From contig CP021227.1 in the NCBI GenBank assembly GCA_003999685.1, positions 1,178,001 through 1,242,000 on the forward strand: DNA of 64,000 nt. The letters run 5' to 3'. This document shows, piece by piece, positions 1 through 12,598 of this stretch (the first letter of the stretch is position 1; the number at the start of each line of letters is the position of its first letter). The position numbers and the translations under genes were made by a program. The notes beneath the pieces are model-generated. The model did not search any database and had not been told where the DNA came from. It saw nothing but the letters and a program-made list of their open reading frames with translations. This DNA comes from Taiwanofungus camphoratus (lineage: Eukaryota; Basidiomycota; Agaricomycetes; Polyporales; Taiwanofungaceae).

Positions 1-3000
1 CGTCGAGAAAAAAAGGCCTCTCATCATAGCACTATCGTTCGCCATGGCGAAAGACGAGATATCGCAGCGGCGTCCACCATGCGACCAGACAAGGTTGCAC
101 AAATATGAACTCGGCCACTTTACATCTCAGTGAGCCCCGAGCCAATGGTCCGGATGATATCCGTAATCTCCTTCAGCGTGACAAGAATCGGATCTGGTAT
201 AAGCCGTATTCTCACTGCGAGAAAAAAGCATTGCACAGAGTTTGGGGATGTAGATTATCGCACCTGCAGGAGAGAACATCTTCCGAGCTTCGCGTGTGGC
301 AACCACATGCTTGCACTTCGAGAACACGGTTGTAAGCCATCGTAAGAAGAACTGGCGTGCCTTGTGCTAGAGCATGTGAGGTGCGCGCTACTGAGCGAAG
401 ACTCTGAGAAGTCATAATCAAATCCAAATACTTCTATACAAAATTTTGTCCGAAGGCTTTGCATGCTCTTACCGCTAATTCCAAATAACCCAAAGGCCAA
501 GAATTTGCATCTGCCGTCGAGTTTGGATTAAGGAGCTACCAAAATTTCGGGCACAATATAAGTTGATAGAAACGACTGTTCCACAGAGTGACATATACGA
601 GACGCCGCTAGTGAGAAGAGTTACGCAAGATGCAATCCACGGGCGCGTACCCCGCTAATAACGTGGCGAGGTTTACACGTGTGCGGATGATATCGCATGG
701 ACCTTGAGCCCTAGATAAAAAAAATCAATCTATACTCGAAAGATAAGCCACGAGCCATAATTTGTCTAAATAGATGGCGACTCACGCCGCAATTGCATAG
801 GAGCATGCAGAAGACTCATCAGCATGCAGTCTTGTGCAATATCCGCGAAGGTGATTTCCGACATCCGGAGCACAGCAGTGCATGCGCTGCAGTCAGTTTG
901 ATTAAATTGGCGAGGGGGCTAGTCCATGCTGGAGCGGAGGATCGACTGTTGTCTGGACTGTCTCGACGAAGACCCGTCCAAATTAGTTACAAGGCCTTAT
1001 GCTCAACCGCAGTAATCCAGCAATTTGTACGCTAACCTTGCATATCGACCAGGTTTCTTCGTCTGTTCAGGTCTTGCTGAATGCCTGCTACTATGAGACC
1101 TCCTTCAAGACTAGTCAGTAACGTGTACCTCGCCGGGGCTTGTAGTCAGTGAGAGCTCACGGTTGGACTAGCGCAAACGATTGTCGAGATGTCGGCGGGG
1201 ACATTGTCCACGTAAACCACTTTGCACCAGCGGCGCATGCTAAAGCTGATTAGGAAGGATCAATGTCCTGGGCGGCTGCGAGCGGGTGCTAGGGCCAAAC
1301 GTTGGCTAAAATGAGACGGAGACAGGTGCTCTAAGGTGACATGTCATCCAGATCAATTTTGATCCGCTCAGCTGTCACCCCAGAGTACTCCTTGCTATTC
1401 CTTAAGTCGTTAGGCATGCGGAACCTACCGTTGTATCCATCTCCTTCACGGTGAGGAAGAATCGCGGCAAGTGATCTTGAACAAAACTGCAATGTATAGA
1501 CACTATCATACGCCCTTCAGAGACCGGCCGCCGAGCAAGACGTGCCTGAGGGGTGTTCTTCATCCAGAAATAAGATGACTTTTCTTGCTGAGTCGACACG
1601 TTAGACTAGTGCAGTCCATCTCACCGGTTCTGCTTCTAATCTGCGAGTTTGTATTTCCTCGCGTAATCGACTGATTGTGAGGGTTGAAGAGGCACCATTC
1701 TGTGCGTACGAAAAACACGCAAGGGCCATACCTGAAATCAGGCGCAAGTTTCGGCGCAATGTTGCAATCAAAATTCAAAGTCACGATCACGTGATCGTGA
1801 CACAACGCGACCAACCCTTGTAAGTGTACAGGCGCGAATTTAGATAAATCTTCCTGCATGCTGTGCAAAGATCCAGGCGACAGTCAATAAGAAATAAAAC
1901 TCAGCACTGAGGAAGCGAAAAGACCTGGTCATGGTTAACCAGAATGGTAATGGCCAAGCACTGTCATAAGACTCTGCAGCCGCAAGAGTTGAACAACCAT
2001 TCAAGCATCCCGCGAGTCTCATATGGTCAGCAAAAATGCGAGCTTACAGGTTTAAACTTGTTTACCAAGCCTGTTTGTTGATCGCGTTGATCTTCTTCCA
2101 TGCAACTTGAAGTCACTGCCTGTTGAGCGATACGGTGTGATCAACGCTAATCCATGAGCATGTTGTTACTTAGCGGCTCACAGGACGAATAGAATTGCTT
2201 ACAAGAAGTGAAAAGCACTGAACAGACAGGATAGACAGCGTATATCTCGATTCGTTTTGTTGTAGACTGCTTGAAGCGCCAGTACGACAGTCGCTTCTGA
2301 TATGCCTATCTGCGAGGTCTCATGGCCCACAACAGCACGCTGAGAGGTGATTCAAGCTGCAATCAAAGCCAACTGCAACGACTACCCATCCTCTGGGAGT
2401 AACGTTTCTATTCATGTGCACCTCACCAAGCTGCCTCACCAAGCTTGTCGCGCGGATCGACAAGCAACACTTACTGCTAGATTATACTGTCCTGCTTCCG
2501 ATGCACAATAGAGTATCGACACGCCATGCGATGGTGACAGACGGATGGCAACCAGAGTCACAAGCACATCCCCTCGAGCCCGGCACAGAATCGGTAGGTA
2601 CTTAATCCAAGCAACGACTCATTCCAAAACCGACAACGCCGAGCTTCAGATGATGTGAAGCAAGAATGCCAGGAGATTGACACTACTAATGGTGGCCGGT
2701 AGTCCGAAAAGTTCAACGCGTTTGGAGCAGAGAGTCAGTCGGGTTCCAGCGTGGGCGGCGGCGCTATCGAACAGTCCAAGAAGATATGTGCCTACGAAGC
2801 TTGGAAACCAATAGACAGCCTCCAAGTGCACCTAGAGACTCAGATTCCTGTCCGACCCGCACTTCCAGAGAATTGTTACTGAGCGGCCCGATGATCTTGA
2901 CTTCTTGCATCATCATGAAGCCCGCTTGATAATTCTTGAGCCTCCGACGGATTGCACCGGCCGGAGGAACATGTCATAGCCTTGTTTTCTAGGCAGACAG

Positions 3001-3936
3001 GTAGATACCTTGAGGCAACTACGAAGTCTGCGTAAAAAGCCACAAGTCACGGACTGTTCGAGACCGGCCTGAAACGTTTCAACTTCCAAGGTTGTCGGGG
3101 GAAGTTCGGAGCAAGCACCCGACACGTTCTCAGACTTTTGCCTCCGAGTAAGTGAGTCTCCTCGGTCTCTACGTTACAACATACTACTGAACATTACTGA
3201 ATCCCGAGTACTGAATGCTGAGTAGTGACTGAGTAGCTCTAAGTCGCCCATAATTCAATACAGCAGCCCCTAAGTCAAATAACTCTACATGTATGGAAGA
3301 TCGTGTTCTCGACGGAATCTTCTCTCAATCTGCTGTGCAGTATCCACCACATCCTTCTCCGAAGCTCAGATCAACTCGGTGCCGTCGCCGCAGATGTGTT
3401 TATTCTCTTTTTGCGTGAAGTGTGGGCTAACAGATTGTACTAATATGATCTCACCGACTGGATAACCTTTGTTCACCTCATGCAATATTGGCAGCTCTGA
3501 TGCTATAGATATCGATCAGAACCAAGTATGCACTGCAGCGATCATGATTGAGTTGCTTTAGTGTTCACGCCCATATTCTAGCCACAAGGTCTCTCATGAG
3601 TGCGTGTGCATATATCAGTGAATTCACTTGACCTGACTGGATGTGCCGGCTTGCCCAGGAGGTGGGCACCTTGTCTCTCGCGGTGGAATCTTCAAACTCA
3701 AGTGGACGGCACAGCAAGCCGGTCCTCTCACAGGTTGTACGGCAGCAAACCCGAAATGCGGCGTGCCGCAAGTCAATAATAGATAAGGTGCCTTATCGGA
3801 GCGATTGAATACGTCAGGACGACTGCTGCGAATGTGAAACGGCCGCCGAAGGTTCTGAAGGCCTTTCGGAGAAGCTTGTTCCGCACTACGGTCGAAGTTT
3901 ACTTCGCACGGCGGGAAACGCGGGTGGAGCCACAAG
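1..3936. other. Intergenic region, no gene recognised
   Basis: All frames are broken into short stretches of about 100 codons or less. None shows a domain I recognise, and no pair of stretches joins across a convincing GT..AG intron. The region holds one perfect 22-bp palindrome (1780-1801) and a short run of ACTGA-type repeats near 3185-3240. It may contain worn-out repeats, but I cannot name a family. Confidence 0.5.
1780..1801. repeat. Perfect 22-bp palindrome with CACGTG centre
   Basis: The two 11-bp arms, GTCACGATCAC and GTGATCGTGAC, are exact reverse complements with no spacer. The centre is CACGTG, the E-box bound by bHLH proteins in general. No gene start lies nearby, so a regulatory role is only a guess. 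It could equally be the core of a decayed inverted-repeat element. Confidence 0.6.
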
Positions 3937-3944
3937 TTTAAATA
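3937..3944 (+). promoter_or_regulatory. TATA-like box before the adenylate-forming reductase
   Basis: The octamer TTTAAATA lies about 20 bp before the first ATG (3964) and about 70 bp before the second in-frame ATG (4015). It is the only TATA-like site close to the start. The spacing suits the start at 4015 better if transcription begins about 30 bp downstream. This is inference from position only. Confidence 0.3.
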
Positions 3945-3963
3945 GAGACAACTTTCTCATACC

Positions 3964-6900
3964 ATGGGTCCTCTGTGCACGCAATCTATTCTGAGCTTCG
4001 CATTCTTTACCGACATGACCATGGACACGAAAGCAATGTTACCACCTCTAGATGGCAGCTTGCCTGTGCTTCCCGGCTTCGTAGACTTCCACGCGAAGCA
4101 CAATCCTGAGCTTCCTTTCTGCGTGTTCCCGTACCCGGACCTGTCGTCCGACACTCTCGGGACCGTCTCTTTTCTTGATTTCGCGCATGCTACACACCGC
4201 ATCGCTCATGCTTTCCGCCCGGGTCGTGTGGGTCCCGAAGGCGGTGTCGTCGCCATTATCGTCAACTGTGACACCCTGCTCTATCATGCGCTCGTCGCTG
4301 GTCTCGTTCGCGCCGGGCTTGTGCCCTTCCCTATGTCTCAGCGCAACTCTGCTCCCGCCATAGCCAGCCTGATGCAGCACACAGGGTGCCACCGGATCGT
4401 TTCGCAGCCTACACTCGCATTGCTCACCGACGCCGTCCGCAATACCCTCCCGCCTGACTTTGATGTTCAGGTCGACGACCTTCCTGCGCTCGCAGATGTA
4501 TTTCCGGCCCTTGCGTCCTCCTTTGATCCACCGAGCTCTGCTCCTGGTCCCTACCCACCGGCTCCACACGCTTCGTCGCCGTCCGATGTGATACTCTACC
4601 TTCACTCTTCAGGCTCCACGGGCTTACCCAAGCCAGTTCCGATGACGCACACGATCATCATCCATTGGTGTCATCTGCCGATATTGAAGGAGACTCGCGC
4701 TCGTGCGATTCGCTGGGGCTGCATGGCACTCCCGCCCTTCCACACCATGGGCCTCACTGCACAACTCTATGCGCCTCTTGTCTCCGGCCAGCCTACGGCT
4801 CTTTTCACCCCTCGTGCACCGGTGTCTGCACTGCCAATCGTGCCGACTCCGCAGAACACCATCGAGACCGCGCGCAAGACTGGAATTACTGCCATCGAGA
4901 GTGTGCCAGCCTTCGTCGAGGTGTTTTATATTTTTCTTCTCGAGTATTTTCTTCCGCTGACCATCTCGCCTTGCCTCAAAGGCATGGGCGCAGAATGAGG
5001 AAGATATCAAATTCCTTGCATCGTTGAAGACTCTGGTGCGAATTTCTTCTAGTTTCACCCCAAGAATGTTGCGTTCACCTCACGCTATTCCATCCGGTCC
5101 AGGTGTTCGCAGGTGGTCCTCTATCCACTGTCAATGGCGAAAAGCTAGTTGCAGGCGGGGTCCGCCTATTCGCATGTTACGGCGCTACTGAGTTTGGCAC
5201 GCTTACATGCCTCTTCGACGACGATGCGGAGGCGCCCATCAGCGATGTCGAGTCCACAAAATCGAAGACGCGTGCAGACTGGGAGTGGATGCAGCTTCCG
5301 AAAGAGTGCAGCCCCCGCTGGGCCCCACAAGGCGACGGTACATATGAGCTGCAGCTCCTGGTGCGTTACTCTGCCTGGTCCTGACCTTGCAGCCATTCTG
5401 TAACTGAACTTTGGAGTTGTTGTGGCGAAGTCCTGCCCAACTCATCAGCCTAGTATAGAGAACCTTCCGAACGGAGAGCGTGGATATGCCACCTCTGACA
5501 TCTGGGAACAGCACCCCACGAAACCTGGCCTATGGCGCATGTTTGTATAATATTCCTTGCTACAGTACTCGTAGATAAGTCCCTTCTGACATTCACCTCA
5601 CAGAGTTGGCCGGACGGACGACGTCATTGTTCTGGGCTCAGGTATGCATAGATTTTGCGGCCGGTCTCATAGTCCTTGGGCCGTGTTATCTTATGCTTGT
5701 ACATTCTGTCTAGGCGAGAAAACAGTCCCCATACCGCAAGAGAAACACATTGGTGCCCACCCTCATGTCGCAGGAGCTCTCATGTTTGGTCGTGGCCACC
5801 AGCAAGTTGGTGTGCTCGTGGAACCACGGTCGGCGTACGCTATCTCGCCGGGCGACGACCGTGGGCTGGTGGCGTTCCGAAATGCTGTCTGGTGCGCTAC
5901 GTCTCTCGCTCTTGCTGTGTCCTGTTTTCTAATACATCTTTACTGTCCGTGCAGGCCACAGGTCGAAGAAGCGAACAGCCTCGCGCCGACATTCTCGCGT
6001 ATCTTCAAAGAGATGATCCTTATCGCGGATCCCGCCCGCCCGTTCGTGCGCGCCGCAAAGGGCACCGCTCAACGCAAGAAGACGCTGGGGCTGTATGCAC
6101 AAGATATCGATGCATTGTGAGTTGCTGAGTTGCTTGGCCTCACGTCTTCGTGTGCCTCTTACATCAGTTTGTCAGGTATAAAACAGTAGAGGATAGTAGC
6201 AATGCGCATGGCGTCGCACCGCCGCCCTCCTGGGATGGACCAGATGTGCAGTCGTGGCTTGCGGAACATGCTGCAACGATCAACGGTGGGAAGGTACCCA
6301 TACCCGCGGGGGACCTCTTCGAGCAGGGCTTCGACAGGTGCGACACACCTAGCCCCATTTTCCTTCACGCATACACTTACTGACTGGCTTCTTGTCTCCT
6401 GTCTTGTATACCTACTCTTGCCAGCCTGAGCGCGACGTACCTGCGGAACCGCATCATCGGCACGCTGCGCACGTCAGCCGACGCCAATGTGGCCGCCGCC
6501 GTGCAGCGCGTCCCGCAGAACTTCATTTTCATGCACCCGACACTGGCTGCGCTCACGCAGGCCGTCGTACGGCTCGTTCACCCTGGCGCGAACGACACGC
6601 CCGCGGCACAGGCACTGTCGCCCGCCGCGGAGATAGAGGCGATGATAGAGAAGTACACCGCGCTGCTCCCGCCTGCGCCTGCGGCTAGCGCCGAGAAGAG
6701 AGGCGCGGGCGCGGTGGTGCTGCTCACGGGCTCGACCGGCGCGCTCGGCGCGCACATCCTCGCGCTGCTCCTTGCGGATGCGCGCGTGAGACGCGTGTAC
6801 GCGCTCAACCGCGGGGCCCGGCTTGCCGAGCGCCAGAAGGCCGCGTTCGACGCGGCCGAGCTGCCGGCCGACGTAGGCCCCAAGCTGGTGCTGCTGTCCG

Positions 6901-8104
6901 GCGATTTTGGGCGGGAGGATCTCGGGCTCGGTCCAGGTGTGCTCGACGAGGTGCGTTTCCGATGCCCGCATCGCTGATGCCTCCGTCGTTCCCGCACTCA
7001 CTACGTGATGTCCCAGCTGCGCGCGTCCGTCACGCACGTCGTGCACAACGCGTGGCGCGTCGACTTCAACCTCGCGCTCGCGTCGTTCGAGACCCATGTC
7101 GCTGCGGCGGTGCGCCTGCTCGCGCTCGCGCCGCGCGCGCGCTACCTCTTCACGTCGTCCGTCTCCGTCGCAGGCGGCTGGCGCGGCGCGGGCGGCAAGG
7201 GCTCGGTGCCCGAGGCGCCGCTCGGCAATGCGCGGATCCCCGCAGGCTCGAGCGGGTACGGGATGGGCAAGTACGTCGTGGAAGAGGTGCGCGAGTCCGC
7301 TGCGTGACGCTGCCAGTGACGGCGGGGCTGACCATGCGCACAGGTGCTCGCGGCGGCGCGTGCGCGCGGCCTGCGCACGACGTCGCTGCGGATCGGCCAG
7401 ATCAGTGGGTCGCGCAAGAGCGGCGCGTGGAACACGGCGGAGTGGGTGCCGAGCATCGTCAAGTCGAGCGTCGCGCTCGGGTGTCTGCCCGAGCTGGACG
7501 GGGTCAGTGGCTGCTCTCGCGTCCCTGTCCCTGCATATGTACTCACCTGGCATGCGCGTCTGCGCTTCCACAGGTGGTGTCGTGGGTGCCCATGGACACG
7601 GTCGCGGCCGCGGCCGCAGAGACGCTCTTCGCGGCGGAGGCGCCTGCGCTGGTGAACATCTCGCACCCGCGGCCGATCACGTGGCGCGCGGCGCTCAGCG
7701 CGGTGAACAAGGAGCTGGCGCCCGCGCTGCCGTTCGTGCCGCTGGATGCGTGGGTGCACGCGCTCACGGACGCCGCGCAAGAGGCGGCAGCGGAGCAGCT
7801 GGAGACCATCGTACGTCGCTCTTGCACCGTCTGTGCGCCGTGTGCTGATGTGTTTTGTTTTGTTGTCTGTGCCGTGCAGCCGGGCATCAAGCTGCTCGAG
7901 TACTTCCGCAGCCTTGCGGTGCTGGAGGCGGAGGCGCGCGAGCAGCGCGTGGGCGCGTACGAGATCGAGGTGGGCGGGCTGCCGGTGTTCGCGACGGCGC
8001 AAGCGGAGCGCGTGAGCCCCTCGCTGGCGGCGCTGCCGCCGCTCGGCGAGCAGGACGCCAGGGCGTGGGTGCGGTACTGGAAGAGCAGGCGGTTCATTGA
8101 GTGA
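3964..8104 (+). CDS. NRPS-like adenylate-forming reductase (A-T-R architecture)
   Basis: This is a stand-alone adenylation-thiolation-reductase enzyme. It activates a carboxylic acid with ATP, loads it on a phosphopantetheine arm and releases it by NADPH reduction as an aldehyde or alcohol. Exons placed by eye: 3964-4920, 4982-5035, 5103-5360, 5449-5540, 5604-5641, 5714-5891, 5955-6116, 6176-6337, 6425-6950, 7017-7286, 7344-7502, 7574-7810 and 7880-8104. All phases agree and give 1105 aa. The A domain shows SSGSTGLPKP (about 215-224), YGATE (363-367) and GRTDD. The carrier motif GFDSL has its serine at 634. The reductase has the Rossmann motif GSTGALG (736-742) and a YGMGK catalytic pair (Y890, K894). 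There is no condensation domain. The substrate cannot be read from the sequence; in basidiomycetes such enzymes act on aryl acids, amino acids or fatty acids. The start could instead be the ATG at 4015. The 3' half is much more GC-rich than the 5' half. Confidence 0.92.
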
Positions 8105-8948
8105 GCACGGCGCAGTGTGGACGCGAAGGGTGGGGCCCGCGGTGGGCCCGCCTCGGTAGGGGAATAGAATAGACTAGAATTGTCGATGCCGGTTCTGTGC
8201 GACCTCTGCAATGTGTTCTTTCGGCTGTCATCCCTGACTGCCATCAGGGACGGTTTTATTCGCGCACGAGCTCTTAAGGTACGAACTCGAGAAACACTGG
8301 CTGAACCTGACCGTGCCTGGGACTCGTCTAGTCTCCAGAAGATTCCGAACCACCGTATACAAGAGAATTAAAGTGCACATATTGTTCCTCTTTCATGTGG
8401 GACAGCAGTAAGTGAATGTTTTGTTCTCAGACTGCACAAGCCTGTCATGTATATAGTATTGGGCATGTCAGGCGTTTCGAGACATGCCGACCGGGTGTAT
8501 CTGGGTGATGAACGTCAACATTGAAATTTTGAAAAGTCATGCACGAGCTTGTAGGCTTGTTCGCCCCGCAAGTGTTCCGACCAGTCGAAGGACACTGGGA
8601 AGTACCAGACAAGTCAGACCTCAGTATGTTCTTGCCGCGGCCGTTGGGCGGTGGCGGTCTTGCTGAGCAGCCACAGAGTGTGCTTCCGTGTCAATCGTGA
8701 CTCGATCGCAATCGACAGTGATCGAGGATAGCCACGATTGTATCGCGCCCTCGATCAACGTGGACCGAAATAGAGCCAGCAGAGCACAGGAAGCCTTCCA
8801 TAAAAGGTGCACGCATATCCAATTACGGGCACTCGCACCTGCACAGCCAGGAAATGTCGCCCACCCAGCAAGAAATACCGTACAAACACGCGTCGAAGTC
8901 CCACGCCCGCACACACAGCGACACAGACCCTAACCTGCGAGACCAGCA
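8105..8948. other. Convergent intergenic spacer
   Basis: This 844-bp stretch lies between the stop of the reductase and the stop of the lunapark gene. It should hold both 3' untranslated regions. I see no conserved reading frame and no clear polyadenylation signal other than an AT-rich patch near 8365-8385. Confidence 0.5.
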
Positions 8949-10271
8949 CTATGAGTCCACCTCCATCTGCGCACTCACCCCCTCGTCCACCTCCGCCTCC
9001 GCCTCCGCCTTCTCTGTCCGTGGCCGTCCATTCTGGCTGCTGTCCGACGCGGGGCGGGTTTCCGCCGCTGCTCGCTCAACGGCGGGCAGCTGCACGGGAG
9101 ACACAGTCTCCGCCGCCCGCGACTTGGACACCGCGCGTGCCTCACGCTGCGAGCGATGAGACGCGTTGAATTGGCCGCACTTCGGGCACACGTATTCTGA
9201 TCACCCAACAGCGGGCGCGTCATGAGTCAGTCAGGCAAAAATACGCCGGCACTCACGCGCATCCTCCCACATGCTCTCCTTCACGAGCCCGTTGTGCGCG
9301 AAGCACTTCCCGCAGATGAGCGCGTAACGCGACGCCGGCGCACCCTCATCCTCGCCCAGAATCGCATCCGCGAGCTTGTCAAACCACTGCTTGCGCGGCG
9401 GGGGCAGCGGCCGCGCCGGCGACGCTGCTCACCGGGCACGCATCAACAATCGCATATCCACATATCGCACGAGTAAGAAGGGAGAACACGCACGCGAGAG
9501 ATGCTGCTGTAGATTCGGCGACATCGGTGCCTGCATGGGAGTCTGCGGGCTCGCTGGCGGCGCAGCGCGTTGCGGCGTGGCGGGCACGCCCTGCGGCACG
9601 ACGCGTCTTCTAAGTGGAGAGTCCGCGCCGGGTGCGTCGTCGTACCGCTCGAGGAGCGTGCGTGTGCTGTAGTAGTTCGTCTTGCGCTTGATGTCCTCGA
9701 TCTTCTCGCGCTGCTGCTTGCGCAGGGCCACGAGGAGCTTTTCTAGTCGAGACGGGGGCGTGACGTGAGTGAGATGTGGCGGATGAGACGAGACGAGACG
9801 GGCGGAGAGACGCACCTTCGGCATCACCTGTGCGGGTATACCATATCTGCACGATGCGCCGGACGAACAGGATCCTGCCCACCGTCCATCAGTCGCGCGC
9901 CCCACCATCAAGCAAAGCACTCACACGACCGGGCCGCCAAACACGGGCACGGCCTGCGCCGCACGCTCGACCGCGCTGTTGCGCGCGCGGCCGCTGAGCA
10001 CAGGGAGGAGGTCCGCGTACCAGACCGCGGCCCACGCGGCCCAGAGCGCGAGCGCGTAGAGGGAGACGAGCAGCGTCGCGCGGCGCTCGCGCAGGCGCAG
10101 CTCCGAGAGGCGCGTCTGCCGCTTCTGGATGTCAAACGCGAGCGCAGCAAGCGCGTGTTCGTAGTCCTCGGGCTGTTTCTGCGGAGCATGGTCAGCTACA
10201 GCACTGCATGGAGGGGGAGCGGGAAGCGGTGAGAGGCGCACCCGTTTGAACCAGCCTGTGAGGGATACCAT
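8949..10271 (-). CDS. LNP1: Lunapark family ER three-way-junction protein
   Basis: Lunapark proteins sit in the endoplasmic reticulum membrane and stabilise three-way tubule junctions, opposing atlastin/Sey1p fusion. Exons on the minus strand: 10271-10242, 10178-9925, 9874-9816, 9742-9494, 9424-9257 and 9196-8949. Phases are consistent and give 335 aa. The protein begins MVSLTGWFKR, followed by a charged helix and a hydrophobic segment (about 45-64). A second, weaker hydrophobic segment (about 84-103) and a coiled-coil-like basic stretch follow. The C-terminal half has the lunapark zinc ribbon, with RKQWFDKLAD just before it and paired cysteines 235/238 (CGKC) and 257/260 (CPKC). After it comes a disordered acidic tail encoded by CTC/CGC-rich triplet runs. 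The length suits fungal members (about 300-400 aa). Both hydrophobic segments and the zinc ribbon are present, so the gene looks intact. Confidence 0.9.
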
Positions 10272-12236
10272 GGTTGCAAGATGCGGACTGCGCAAATGTC
10301 AGTAGTATTTTAGCGTTTTCGTGAAGTGCGTGAGGTGAAGAAAGCAAGGGAGAGACGGAGATCAGCCACCCGCCGTGCTTGGATGGAGGAACGAGGAAGA
10401 GTGGCTGCGTGCCACGCGTGCCCCACTTGGTGCGTCACGCGTCCCCACGTGATAGACACGCTCGGCCACTCCTGTCACAGTGTTCATGCCGCTGTGCGGT
10501 TCGTATGAGGCTCAAGACAGTCTTTCCTCCCGAATGCTCCTTTGCAAGCAGTCTGTAGGTTGAACATATTGTGCCTGTCCGCCAGTTCAGGACCTTGCTG
10601 AGGACTTCCGACATCTCGTGGGGGCTTGTGGGCTCTAAGCAACGGAATGGGCGCATACAGACGTCTCTGCCGGATGCAACGACGGAGATTGGTTCTGACT
10701 TGGTACGGGGTGATCTGCTCGGGCCTGTTCCCAACAGCAGTCTTCAATTATTGAATAGTCAATTTGTAGATCGTCCTGCTTGATAACACTGCACGGACAA
10801 CGGCGGGGGCCAATGTGCAAGATAAAGGTGCAGTCTGACGGTCGGCGCGTGCTATTGCTTGTCTTGTGTGCACAACAGGATTTTGCACGCACACAAGCCT
10901 CTGGGTAGCTCGAGACTGTTATGGCCTGCGAAAGCAAGGACGCGTTCCAAACGTGGATACTGGACGTACGTATCCCGTTTGGCCTCCGAACACGTGCGGG
11001 TGATTGAGTTGCATGGTTGTCCTGTGTGCGCTTCTTCTTCACAACGAATGTGTCTGGGCAACTTGCAATTTTTTACGGGAAGTCCCAGACGGCGGGGCAA
11101 TTTCTGTGCTATCAGCCTGTCCTGCTTGGTGAGGAGCCGCCGACTGGCGGGGTCTTGCCAATTGCACCCCTCGTTTCAGGTCCATCGGTGCTTCAGGTCT
11201 CGTAACGCAGTTCAGCTTTATTAGAACGTCGTACCGAGACCACCCCCGTTTTGGGGAAAGAGTCAGCTCGGCGCTAGTCCTACAATATATCGACGAGTTG
11301 CTGACATACAGAACGTCAGGCCTATTTTCGTTGGCTTTGTAAAGTATAGTACACTTCTCCTGACCTTTCACTACAGTTTGCCTGCACATCAGAAGAAGAC
11401 AAGGCCTTATGCCGCTCACTCCTCACTGTTGAATGGACATACGTGCTTAGCTTACAGGTAATGCACTAGTCGTCAGCCCCACACCGTCGTTGGTTGCAAA
11501 TACTACCTCCTTGTAATATGTTATTGTGCTGGGTCAATCTCTCGAGGCTGTTCTCGGTAGTTCGGCTGCAGGCGCGCTACGTACGTCTACAGTGACTGAT
11601 AGGGCTTCTCCCTTCTTCGGTCCAGTCAAACAGCCTCTTTATCCAACGGAGGATTTCTGCCCATCCAGACTTGCTCAAGAGTGTTCAGAATTTCGATCGG
11701 TCTATAGTGTCAAGTACGTGCACTGTGCAGCGAAATATGTCTTCCACGTCATAAGGTACTACTTCTCGAATCTAGGGATGTAAGTCTTGCCGCAGCGCCA
11801 TGATCCCTAAATACTGGAGTGCTGAGACCACCGTCTACTTATAGCTCACGCAGCTGACAGCCAGCTCTAATTGACGCGATGATGCTCCAAGAACATGCGT
11901 GCGTATCCACTTCCCGGGAGTCATTGTCGCAGCAGATGCGACGACGCATGGAATTAGTCAAGCTAGTCATGTGTAACGTTACCTCGGAATCGCGCTCTTC
12001 GGTACAGCACTGCCAGCATCCGAGACACCACCGTAACAGGCTCATAACTCGTATATGGATAAGTATATACCAAGCCCTGGCGAGCTGTTTTCGGAATGAA
12101 GGCCTTGTCAAATGGCAAATACGCCGAGGCTCCGGGGCGCTTCGCAAACCTAGCACAAATAGCTCAACCGACGGGGAAAACCTGGCATGTATTATACATG
12201 ACTTTGAACAGCCTTCTGGCATAGTAGGCATACATA
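10272..12236. other. Intergenic region, no gene recognised
   Basis: This stretch of nearly 2 kb lies upstream of the lunapark gene. The first few hundred bases presumably hold its promoter. Open stretches of 80-130 codons occur on both strands (for example 10859-11224 and 11879-12268). None has a recognisable domain, a convincing intron or a hydrophobic pattern, so I treat them as chance. Confidence 0.45.
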
Positions 12237-12596
12237 CTATGCCTCACCGGGGAGTCGGCACCCCCTAGAAGTCGGCAGGTAACGCAGAAGTAACACAGCC
12301 GTCACACGTGCCGACTTGAGGGAGTCCAGGAACCGCTGCAAAACCAGCCTCGGATGCGTCCGAGGCGTGATTAGTTGATTGACTGTGATCATAGGCGTGA
12401 CAATGGCCTGCAAATGCTCAGAAGAAGGGAATACTAAACGACTCATGCGTTTGCTTTCGTTCAAGCTCGAAATGAAAGCAGATATAGAAAAACCTATGTA
12501 AACATGAAATTTCTAAGGGAAATGGCAGTGTCTAAGTCAGATATCATGAGGGCGCAGACTTCTATAGGGTGCCGGCGACTCCCCGGTGAGACATAG
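12237..12596. mobile_element. 360-bp TA-flanked MITE
   Basis: The ends are inverted repeats. The left end reads CTATGCCTCACCGGGGAGTC from 12237. The reverse complement of the right end (to 12596) begins CTATGTCTCACCGGGGAGTC and continues into a matching GGCACCC. Both ends are bordered by TA (12235-12236 and 12597-12598). The interior has no coding potential I can recognise. Size, inverted ends and TA duplication fit a non-autonomous DNA transposon of the Tc1/mariner type. A three-base TWA target (PIF/Harbinger) is less likely. No autonomous partner with these ends is seen in the window. Confidence 0.75.
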
Positions 12597-12598
12597 TA

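Noticed and set aside
6474-7571. 365-codon open stretch on the minus strand across the reductase domain
   Set aside because: It is the antisense shadow of GC-rich reductase exons. The plus strand has consistent exons and family motifs, whereas the minus-strand product is Arg/Ala/His-rich without domains.
3964-8104. Lys2-type alpha-aminoadipate reductase
   Set aside because: Lys2 proteins are about 1400 aa with an extra N-terminal region. This protein is 1105 aa with a short N-terminus, which fits the smaller basidiomycete A-T-R reductases better.
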